NCBI GenBank assembly: GCA_002359635.1
Contig: DENJ01000111.1
Coordinates: forward strand, 8,062 to 13,685
DNA length: 5,624 bases
Direction: 5' to 3'
Origin: Burkholderiales bacterium UBA2647
Lineage (GTDB): Bacteria; Pseudomonadota; Gammaproteobacteria; Burkholderiales; Burkholderiaceae_E
Numbering within the stretch: position 1 is the first letter of the stretch; each line of letters opens with the position of its first letter. Shown here piece by piece: positions 1 through 5,624 of this stretch. The notes beneath the pieces are model-generated. The model did no database searches. It was given only the letters and a program-made list of their open reading frames with translations, and had not been told where the DNA came from. A program made the position numbers and the translations under genes.

Positions 1-475
1 CGCCAATAAAGGGATACAAAGGACTGGACTCCGGTCGATTTGCGATCGCCCAAATTTTCGACCCAAGCATGCCAAGTGCGCAACAAAGTGTGTTCTGGTG
101 ATGCGTATGGTATGTCAGCACCAGACCACCATCGCGCCTTAATTGATCAAGGCATGTCGGGTCTGAAACGACGACTTGGTTTGGCATCGACTTAAACGCG
201 TCTTGCGGGTATCGATAGAAGTCACGGATTGATCGCTGAAAGTTCAACTCCCATAAGTGCCAAAATGCGATCCTGTCTGGCAGCGTGAGTGACTCTGCGC
301 AAGCTTCGACAATGTCGGTTCGAACGATGTGGTAGGGGTCGAACGTTCGAAATGCGAGCGCTGTAAAAAGCTGCCTTATCGTTTCGTTTTTTTGTGGAAA
401 ACTCAGGTGTATGAAATCCAAGGTTTTCATCAAAAGCTGATAACGTCTTGCAAATCGGTGAGTGATGCTATCCAA
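1..475 (-). CDS. Partial unidentified protein, faintly lipid A/lysophospholipid acyltransferase-like (3' end off window)
   Basis: Reading the minus strand from 532 down to base 1 gives one frame with no stop, about 177 codons, ending at the window edge. The frame follows a TGA at 535-533 and has no early ATG. I placed the start at a TTG (475-473) with GGA about 9 nt upstream; the first in-frame ATG is at 430-428. From the TTG, 158 residues are visible. The stretch GGLVLTYHTHHQN (residues 116-128), followed by LGMLGSKIWAIANRP (134-148), resembles the G-hydrophobic-H-x4-[DE] block and the following strand of LpxL/HtrB-like acyltransferases. Here, however, the acidic catalytic residue would be Asn128. 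No signal peptide or membrane segment is evident in the visible part. It lies downstream of wzt, so a role in surface glycan or lipid synthesis is plausible. The reading frame is well supported; the function and the start are not. Confidence 0.55.
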   Translation of the reverse strand, partial: MDSITHRFARRYQLLMKTLDFIHLSFPQKNETIRQLFTALAFRTFDPYHIVRTDIVEACAESLTLPDRIAFWHLWELNFQRSIRDFYRYPQDAFKSMPNQVVVSDPTCLDQLRRDGGLVLTYHTHHQNTLCCALGMLGSKIWAIANRPESSPLYPFIG

Positions 476-516
476 GTCGAAAATTCCAAGATTTCGCTCG
501 AAAGAGGTATTGAGCG

Positions 517-582
517 GCGATACGGTTAGCGGTCAGCAGCGATACGGTTAGCGGTCAACAGCGATGCGGTTAGCGGTTAGGG
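517..582. repeat. 22-bp tandem repeat, three copies, overlapping the wzt stop codon
   Basis: Three head-to-tail 22-bp copies occupy 517-538, 539-560 and 561-582. On the plus strand the shared core is GCGATACGGTTAGCGGT. The first two copies differ by one base (A/G at the third-last position); the third differs in the core (GCGATG), has TTAGGG at its end, and holds an inner 7-bp duplication (GGTTAGC type). The third copy encodes the last codons and the TAA stop (572-570) of wzt. The other two lie in the gap before the next reading frame. No hairpin is visible within a unit, so this is not an obvious terminator. The near identity suggests recent duplication or slippage. Confidence 0.9.
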
Positions 583-2003
583 GAGAAGCGGTCGTCCCAG
601 CTTCGCGGAATAAAAAAGAACCCTTGCTCGAGACCTTCCTGACTTACAGAAAATAGAACCGCGTGGTTTCTATAATCATAAAGATGTAGGGCCTTCTCAC
701 ATGCAAGAAAAATATTGACTGCATAGGAACCATGAAGCAGTGAGATTGCTGGGAAAGAAAGCCTCACCGTCAATTCGCTAAATGGGCGCTGCGTAGAGGT
801 ATCAACGATCTTAAACGGTACATCGAGCCGATCAAATCGGCTGCTTCCGCTTGTGATGACAATGCCTCGCTCTAGCGCCTCAATGCTAAAGGCAACGGTT
901 GGCACAGGAAGATTTCGATCCCACACAAAGCTGATCGCTACAACAAGTTCGTCACGTGATGTTCTGAGCAGATGTTGCCCGCCCCCCTGCGATTTGCTTT
1001 CGGAATCGCAGGGCCACTCAGGCGTCATCGCGCCATTGCTACCGAGACTGTTATCCCTGCGGGCTGGATCGGTTTTGCTGTGAGCGAATTGATCGCGGAC
1101 CACGAATGATTCGATTTGAATCAGTTTGGCTTGACCCGTCAAAGCTTCGCTGAGGCTTTGAGCGGCCTCTGTCCGAGGTACCGATGGCCTCTCTGCTTCG
1201 GAAGGCTGAGCCCGCTTGAAGGACGGTTCGAGCGTCGGGTCGTTCATCGGGTCTAACTGAAGCGATGCCATTGCATACTGGCGCGTTGTGTCAGCCGCTG
1301 CACCCAGCATACGAAGCCTGCCCTTTTCGAGCCAGATCACACGGTCAGCAATGCTCTCCACGTGGTATAAGGAGTGAGAACAAAAAAGTATTGAACACCC
1401 CGCTTCGCGAAGCGACATGATGCGTTCAAATGATTTTTTCGCAAATGCACCATCACCAACCGACAATGCCTCATCGATAATTAGAAGATCCGGTTTGACC
1501 GAAGTGGCAATTGCAAAAGCCAAGCGCATGGCCATTCCGGTTGAATAGGTTTTCACAGCATAGTCGATCGCAACCGCAATATCCGCAAACTCAATAATCG
1601 ACGTCATCGCCGCGTCAATTTCATCCTTGGTAAATCCGAGTAAGGCTGCATTTAAGCGTATATTCTCTCTTCCCGTGAATTCCGGGTTAAACCCGGCGCC
1701 GAGTTCTAACAGTGCTGCGATACGACCTCTTGTCTGGATCGTCCCTGCGCTTGGATTAACAGTCCCGCAAACAAGTTGTAGAAGTGTGGACTTTCCTGCG
1801 CCGTTGTTTCCAATGACGCCCACAACTTCGCCCATCGACACCTCAAAGCTGATGTCCGAAAGCGCTTTGATCTCGTCAGCTGCTTGCCGATGACCAAAGA
1901 GGTAGTGCTTAAGCCGATCTCTGGGGCTGGCAAACTGCAAATACGATTTACTTAAACGATCAGCCTTGATAAGCCAGCTTTTCCCTTGAGTGCTTTGGTC
2001 CAT
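570..2003 (-). CDS. wzt: Wzt-type ABC transporter ATPase with C-terminal glycan-binding-like domain
   Basis: This is the ATP-binding subunit of an ABC-2 polysaccharide exporter. It powers passage of a lipid-linked O-antigen or similar glycan across the inner membrane with the permease encoded just upstream. The 477 residues begin with a nucleotide-binding domain (about 10-245): Walker A GNNGAGKST at 65-73, the Wzt/TagH-typical ELGAGF block at 100-105, signature YSTGM at 153-157, Walker B LLIIDE at 173-178, and the switch His210 in CSHS. A low-conservation linker (about 250-290) leads to a second domain (about 291-477) with the pattern of the Wzt C-terminal domain, including LLHGSYAVNIFLA and the terminal GFFFIPRSWD. 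In E. coli O8/O9a Wzt this domain recognises the capped non-reducing end of the glycan. A polar stretch at 305-347 looks like an insertion in it. The ATG lies 24 nt after the permease stop with no clear Shine-Dalgarno. The stop lies inside a 22-bp tandem repeat. Family assignment is secure; the glycan is unknown. Confidence 0.93.
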   Translation of the reverse strand: MDQSTQGKSWLIKADRLSKSYLQFASPRDRLKHYLFGHRQAADEIKALSDISFEVSMGEVVGVIGNNGAGKSTLLQLVCGTVNPSAGTIQTRGRIAALLELGAGFNPEFTGRENIRLNAALLGFTKDEIDAAMTSIIEFADIAVAIDYAVKTYSTGMAMRLAFAIATSVKPDLLIIDEALSVGDGAFAKKSFERIMSLREAGCSILFCSHSLYHVESIADRVIWLEKGRLRMLGAAADTTRQYAMASLQLDPMNDPTLEPSFKRAQPSEAERPSVPRTEAAQSLSEALTGQAKLIQIESFVVRDQFAHSKTDPARRDNSLGSNGAMTPEWPCDSESKSQGGGQHLLRTSRDELVVAISFVWDRNLPVPTVAFSIEALERGIVITSGSSRFDRLDVPFKIVDTSTQRPFSELTVRLSFPAISLLHGSYAVNIFLACEKALHLYDYRNHAVLFSVSQEGLEQGFFFIPRSWDDRFSPNR

Positions 2004-2027
2004 GATATCGACAGGCTTTATTTAGGC

Positions 2028-2837
2028 TCAGACGAGATCGGCAAAACCGGGTTTTAAGCGGTAAAAAGTCGATGTTCCTAAGATCAACGCAAAAAAAGCG
2101 ATGCCATAGGTCGCGCCACATTCATACCAGTTAATCTCTTGCGGGAAGAAAACGGCGCTTCGCACATTGGTGATCACCATGGCAAGGGGATTCAGATTTA
2201 ACCAAGTGCGCAGTGGTTCTTTCACTGTTTGAAGCGCGAAAAAAACCGGCGAGATGAACAGCAGTAATGTGAGCAGACTGCCAATGATCAGGCGTAAGTC
2301 CTTGATGTAAACCCCCAGGCTTGAAAACATCAAGCCTAGTCCGATTGCAAGAAGGCATAAGGGCAAGACAAAGACTGGTATAAATAAAAACGTGAAGCCT
2401 GGGGATAAGTCCATAGCCGTCAAGGCAACGAATAAGATGATTACCTGGATCAGGTAGTGAATCAATGAGTTTCCCATCGTCACGGTGACCAGTGTTTCAA
2501 CGGGAAAGACAACTTTTTTAATCAAGTTTGGATTTTCTGTCAGCAAACCGGGCGCACGCTGCACCATTTCGCCGAAAACATTGAAAATACTCAGTCCGAC
2601 GAAAATCTGGATCGCAAATTCAAATCCACCTTGCTCGGTCATTCGGGGCCACTTTGCCCCGAAAATCCCCATAAATACAAGGGTGTAAACCGCCAAGAGA
2701 CTCAACGGCAACAAAACGCTCCAGAAGACACCGAAAAAAGAGCCTCGATATCTTGTTTCAACTTCTCGAACAATAAGTTGTTTAATCAGCGATCGCGAAG
2801 CCCAGTTATTGGCGATAAATCTCCTTAGGCTGTGCAT
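2028..2837 (-). CDS. wzm: ABC-2 type polysaccharide export permease (Wzm/TagG family)
   Basis: This is the membrane subunit that forms the translocation path for an undecaprenyl-linked polysaccharide, partnering the Wzt ATPase encoded next. The 269 residues have the family layout: an amphipathic N-terminus with REVETRYRGS (about 24-34), then roughly six hydrophobic segments (near 35-57, 75-92, 116-142, 149-172, 183-204 and 239-259). The family-typical NPNLIKKVVFP sits between the second and third segments (102-112), and the C-terminus ends KPGFADLV. I chose the ATG at 2837-2835, which follows the protease stop by 2 nt (TGACGATG). The frame could also start at a TTG at 2849-2847, adding four residues and overlapping the protease gene. 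Neither start has a strong Shine-Dalgarno, so coupling to the upstream gene is likely. Length and motifs match Wzm/TagG/KpsM-like permeases. O-antigen rather than teichoic acid or capsule is inferred from the Wzt C-terminal domain. Confidence 0.92.
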   Translation of the reverse strand: MHSLRRFIANNWASRSLIKQLIVREVETRYRGSFFGVFWSVLLPLSLLAVYTLVFMGIFGAKWPRMTEQGGFEFAIQIFVGLSIFNVFGEMVQRAPGLLTENPNLIKKVVFPVETLVTVTMGNSLIHYLIQVIILFVALTAMDLSPGFTFLFIPVFVLPLCLLAIGLGLMFSSLGVYIKDLRLIIGSLLTLLLFISPVFFALQTVKEPLRTWLNLNPLAMVITNVRSAVFFPQEINWYECGATYGIAFFALILGTSTFYRLKPGFADLV

Positions 2838-2842
2838 CGTCA
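2835..2842 (-). promoter_or_regulatory. Stop-start junction, protease to wzm (translational coupling)
   Basis: On the minus strand the sequence reads TGA-CG-ATG: the protease stop (2842-2840) is followed after two bases by the preferred wzm start (2837-2835). No strong Shine-Dalgarno is visible upstream (only a TTGGA at about 10 nt), so ribosomes ending on the protease gene probably re-initiate here. This ties production of the glycan exporter to translation of the protease. Inferred from spacing only. Confidence 0.6.
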
Positions 2843-4438
2843 AGTCCAAAGCAATCCATGATTGACGTAGTCTGCAATACCTATTTGCAACTCGAATTCG
2901 TGAAGGCTGGCAAGCTGTTGGACGAACCCCACTTGACCACCGTATGCCGGAACTAAGGAAGCTAAATCATCAACCCATCGGGCTGCTGCCACTTGGCTTG
3001 TGTCTTGATCCCATATTCTGCGAAGGAGCAACCCCACAAGTGCGCTGTCGGTCCTATCGGGATTCGATTCCCAGAATACATCCAGTTTCAACAAATCTTC
3101 GATGGCTTGGCTCGGTATTTCGCCGCGGTTCAGGCTAAAACGGTCGGTGTAGCGAAGCACATTCCCAGCGATCGCGGGTGAAAAATCGACATCTCCAAAA
3201 ACAAGATGTAAGAGCTTAACGGCCAGTCCGGCATTAAAATCCATATCGATTGCCAGCCCAATGTCACTGAATTGAAGCCTTTCAATATCGGTGAGTTCGT
3301 CGCGCTTGAGTGCTGGGGGCGTGATGAGAGGCGCGTTTGTTGCCTGAACCTCAATCAGGCGCTTGGAAGTATCGCTTATTCGTTGGGTAATTTGATATGA
3401 ATCGCGCGAGGACCGGTAAACAACGGTATCGATGCCTAATCCGCCATCGATCGTGTCAAATCCGCTAAGTGGCTCGATTCGGTTTGAAAGCCCATTGCCT
3501 TGGATGCGATCTGAGTAATTCGTGCCCACAACCGATTCGATTTCAGTCCCAAAGGCAATGCTTAGATTATCGATAGCCCGTTTTCCCGTGGGTGCAACGC
3601 CAACCGAGGAAAAGGTTCCCGGGTTGAGGTTTATTTGTACCGCTACTCCAAGTGCGCTCGAATCGATCGTGTCATGGCCGGCATCGTCAACTAATGTTGA
3701 CTGATAAAAGCCCCATTGGTTTGTGATGCGATAGCTATCGTCGTCGGCATGATACGGACGCATGCCATACATTTTTCTTAGCGCGAGTAGATCGTAAAGA
3801 CCGTAGTTGACCCGGCTTAGGCCTTGCGGATGCGCTTGGTATGACATGATGGTGAAGAAGCTTGAGTCTTCGCTTTGACCGAGAAAGTTTCCGCTTGTCT
3901 CTGTGGTCGCTGATGGGCTTATGTCATAGTCACCAGGGTGTTTAAGACCTAGGGCATGCCCAATTTCATGGAGTAAGGTCTCCCGGTCGGCACCACCAAG
4001 TTGATAGTTCCGATCAAAACCTAAGGCGATATAAACATCGCCGCTTGATTCGGATGCCGCTTCAGCGTTGGGAAGATAGGTATACCCGGCTGTTTCTTCC
4101 TTGTCTTGCAAACTATTGCCGAATCGTATCTGCCCCCAGGCATCGCTTGTCTCAGGCACTTCTGCGAAATCGATATCAATCAACAAAGAAATTTCTCGAA
4201 GGCTTTCTCTCACGACTGTCTTTTGAATATCGCTAAAGACTTTAAATCCATCGCCGTCGTTGGTAGAGGCATAGCGAGGCACTTCAGCCATAAAGCTGAA
4301 ACTTAACGTTGTTTTCTGACCCCATACACTTGGGTTACTTGGATCGAAGTTCCATCGATAACTTGGCCCCTCGATCAAGGCGTCAATGCGATAGTCTCCC
4401 GTCCAGGGATTAGCAATGACGGCATCTTGCGGACTCAT
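2840..4438 (-). CDS. Serralysin-type (M10) metalloprotease with RTX motif, predicted type I secreted
   Basis: This is a secreted zinc endopeptidase of the metzincin clan, 532 residues. An N-terminal TGDYRIDALIEG (13-24) matches the usual start of the serralysin catalytic domain. The zinc site HEIGHALGLKHP is at 157-168 (ligands His157, His161, His167; catalytic Glu158), and the Met-turn TIMSY at 196-200 supplies Met198 and Tyr200. The M10 C-terminal beta-roll region follows (about 235-345), with GTNYSDRI (305-312) and a single clear nonapeptide-like GGLGIDTVV (332-340). Classical serralysins carry several RTX nonapeptides, so the array here is degenerate. Residues about 380-532, beginning DELTDIERLQFSDIGLAIDMD, form an alpha-helical-looking module known to me from the ends of other RTX proteins. 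The chain ends GLLWT rather than the Asp-hydrophobic ending of classical serralysins. There is no signal peptide, as expected for type I export. The ATG follows the TolC-family stop by 3 nt. Protease class is secure; substrate and final location are unknown. Confidence 0.93.
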   Translation of the reverse strand: MSPQDAVIANPWTGDYRIDALIEGPSYRWNFDPSNPSVWGQKTTLSFSFMAEVPRYASTNDGDGFKVFSDIQKTVVRESLREISLLIDIDFAEVPETSDAWGQIRFGNSLQDKEETAGYTYLPNAEAASESSGDVYIALGFDRNYQLGGADRETLLHEIGHALGLKHPGDYDISPSATTETSGNFLGQSEDSSFFTIMSYQAHPQGLSRVNYGLYDLLALRKMYGMRPYHADDDSYRITNQWGFYQSTLVDDAGHDTIDSSALGVAVQINLNPGTFSSVGVAPTGKRAIDNLSIAFGTEIESVVGTNYSDRIQGNGLSNRIEPLSGFDTIDGGLGIDTVVYRSSRDSYQITQRISDTSKRLIEVQATNAPLITPPALKRDELTDIERLQFSDIGLAIDMDFNAGLAVKLLHLVFGDVDFSPAIAGNVLRYTDRFSLNRGEIPSQAIEDLLKLDVFWESNPDRTDSALVGLLLRRIWDQDTSQVAAARWVDDLASLVPAYGGQVGFVQQLASLHEFELQIGIADYVNHGLLWT

Positions 4439-4444
4439 GTTTCA
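4436..4444 (-). promoter_or_regulatory. In-frame stop-start junction, TolC-family gene to protease
   Basis: The minus strand reads TGA-AAC-ATG, so the channel gene's stop and the protease start share a reading frame and are one codon apart. The preceding bases (CACCTCAATCCT) offer no purine-rich Shine-Dalgarno at the right distance. Re-initiation by terminating ribosomes is the likeliest way the protease is made; rare read-through would fuse the two proteins. Inferred from sequence layout only. Confidence 0.55.
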
Positions 4445-5624
4445 AGGATTGAGGTGGGTGATCAACCGTTCAACGTCAGCAAGTTGATCTGCCTCGAGCC
4501 GATTGATCACAGCCATGAGGCGACCCCAGGCGACGATTGCGTTGGCGTTTGAGCGGGCGAGGTTACGGTGAACTAAGGCAATTTGACTCAAAAGACTAAG
4601 TTCATCTGCAAATACGCTGATACCAGCTTGTCTTCCTTTAGTGGCCGCGTCTAATGCGATCTTGAGCGCTTTGAGGCTTTCGTTCTGTGCGAAAACCTCA
4701 TCACGGGCTGCATCAAGTGATCGAAAATCTCGATCGATTTGCAATCGGATTTTGGCCTTCATCGCTTGCAGTTGCTGTTCGGCTCGTCGCAGTCCGGCTT
4801 GGGCTTGTCGTATTTGCGAATCCACAGCGCCACCAGCATAGATTGGAATCGATAACTGAACGCCAATCTGGGTGGTTCGAAACTCGGTTCCGATGGTATT
4901 GTCCATGGCGCTTTTCGACGCTGAACGCGACGCATAGAGATCTGCCGTGGGGTAATGATCAAAGCCTGCCTTTCGTACCTCTTCCTGAGAAACCTCGATG
5001 GCTGCAACTTGCGCGAGTAGGCTGGGGTTATCGCGAATCGCCAAAGTAACCCATTGCTCGATTGATGTATCGGCTGGCATAGGCAGCTTGTAGACCGAAT
5101 CCTTACTGAACTGAAGTGGGTCCAATGGGCCCGTGAGCCCCGTAAGTTCTCTCCTGGCAGCAAGAAGATTTTCACGTTCAAGTCGCGCCTGGCTGAGCTG
5201 CGCGCGCAGTTGATGTTCCCTCGAGAGGCTTAGCTCCATATCGACACGGCTTGCATCGCCTGTTTCAAACTGGCGCTTCGCGCTGGTACTTAGTTTTTCT
5301 TGGATGAGCAATTGCTCTGCAACGGTATCGATGGTCCGCGTCGCTGCAAACAATTCTGCATGCAGACTCACAAGCTTGAGGGCTAATTCTTGTCTAGCAG
5401 CCTCAAGACCAAATTCAGCGTAACGAACTTGCGCTTTACTCTGTGAAAGTGCGGCCCAGCTTTTAGGTCGGAGTAATGCCTGTCTCGCTTGAATGCTTGC
5501 ACTAGATGCCGGATAGTTGTCGAAACTGCGGTTCAGCGGACCTAGCGAGGTTTGCGTGCTGGAGTCCGTGTTGTTTTGGGAGCGCTGGGCATTGAACCCC
5601 ACTTGTGGCAGCAATGCAGCACGT
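4442..5624 (-). CDS. TolC-family outer-membrane channel of a type I secretion system, 5' end off window
   Basis: This is the trimeric outer-membrane channel-tunnel that docks an inner-membrane ABC transporter and adaptor to carry unfolded substrates out of the cell. The visible 393 residues start at the window edge with RAALLPQVGFNAQ, the conserved block that follows the first helix of TolC proteins. About 60-80 residues, including the signal peptide, are therefore missing. An apparent TTG start at 5614 is simply a leucine codon inside this block. Two outer-membrane-efflux repeats can be seen. The first runs about 1-175, with a beta-strand part and long helices rich in Ala, Gln, Leu and Arg. 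The second starts near 195 and contains the hallmark QIGVQLSIPIYAGGAV (about 252-267) followed by the long helix QIRQAQAGLRRAEQQL. The LLRP within the first repeat matches type I secretion members (compare QPLYRP). The protease gene follows 3 nt later and is the obvious cargo. The ABC and adaptor genes would be expected upstream, beyond the window. It could instead serve drug efflux, but the context argues for protein secretion. Confidence 0.9.
   Translation of the reverse strand, partial: RAALLPQVGFNAQRSQNNTDSSTQTSLGPLNRSFDNYPASSASIQARQALLRPKSWAALSQSKAQVRYAEFGLEAARQELALKLVSLHAELFAATRTIDTVAEQLLIQEKLSTSAKRQFETGDASRVDMELSLSREHQLRAQLSQARLERENLLAARRELTGLTGPLDPLQFSKDSVYKLPMPADTSIEQWVTLAIRDNPSLLAQVAAIEVSQEEVRKAGFDHYPTADLYASRSASKSAMDNTIGTEFRTTQIGVQLSIPIYAGGAVDSQIRQAQAGLRRAEQQLQAMKAKIRLQIDRDFRSLDAARDEVFAQNESLKALKIALDAATKGRQAGISVFADELSLLSQIALVHRNLARSNANAIVAWGRLMAVINRLEADQLADVERLITHLNP

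Noticed and set aside
387..393. Run of seven T (A7 on the coding strand) as a possible slippage or terminator site
   Set aside because: The reading frame continues cleanly on both sides, and no hairpin precedes the run, so neither frameshifting nor termination is supported.
329..529. Plus-strand ORF of 66 codons in the left region
   Set aside because: It lies opposite the longer minus-strand open frame, has no recognisable motif or Shine-Dalgarno, and its end is made of the tandem repeat.
2004..2027. Promoter or terminator in the wzm-wzt gap
   Set aside because: The 24-nt gap shows no inverted repeat with a U-run and no paired -35/-10 boxes.
4687..5049. Plus-strand ORF of 120 codons opposite the TolC-family gene
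   Set aside because: It is an antisense shadow of a well-supported coding region, with composition (many Arg, Trp, Pro) typical of a chance frame.
4759..5181. Minus-strand ORF of 140 codons inside the TolC-family gene
   Set aside because: It is an alternate frame of a gene with clear family motifs throughout; its own translation shows no domain-like pattern.
5612..5614. TTG as the start of the TolC-family gene
   Set aside because: The frame stays open to the window edge and the codon falls within the conserved RAALLPQV block, so it is an internal leucine and the gene begins outside the window.

Overview
The window comes from a Gram-negative bacterium. It encodes an outer-membrane TolC-family channel, a serralysin-type protease with RTX features and no signal peptide, and a Wzm/Wzt-type ABC exporter for a surface polysaccharide. 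Codon use looks mid-GC. The C-terminal module of the protease resembles modules I associate with RTX proteins of aquatic beta- and gammaproteobacteria, so I lean towards a proteobacterium. This is inference and no taxonomic marker is present. Three GCGATCGC octamers, a word famous in cyanobacteria, are noted as a counter-signal.

All genes lie on the minus strand, so transcription runs from high to low coordinates. In that order they are: (1) a TolC-family type I secretion channel, cut at its N-terminus by the window edge (4442-5624); (2) an M10 (serralysin) metalloprotease with one recognisable RTX nonapeptide and an unusual C-terminal domain (2840-4438); (3) the ABC-2 permease Wzm (2028-2837); (4) the ATPase Wzt with a C-terminal glycan-recognition-like domain (570-2003); (5) a 22-bp tandem repeat of three copies that begins inside the last codons of wzt (517-582); (6) a further reading frame with no good start that runs off the other edge (1-475, open to 532), which faintly resembles LpxL/lysophospholipid-type acyltransferases.

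The first four genes are packed tightly (gaps of 3, 2 and 24 nt), with no promoter-like or terminator-like sequence between them and poor Shine-Dalgarno sequences. They look like one operon that relies on translational coupling. Functionally it joins two export routes: type I secretion of a protease (TolC plus substrate; the matching inner-membrane ABC and adaptor genes are not in the window) and ABC-dependent export of a polysaccharide such as O-antigen. The arrangement recalls loci where type I secretion genes for surface proteins sit beside O-polysaccharide genes, and suggests the secreted protein may act at or on the cell surface. No RNA gene, CRISPR array, insertion sequence or origin was seen.
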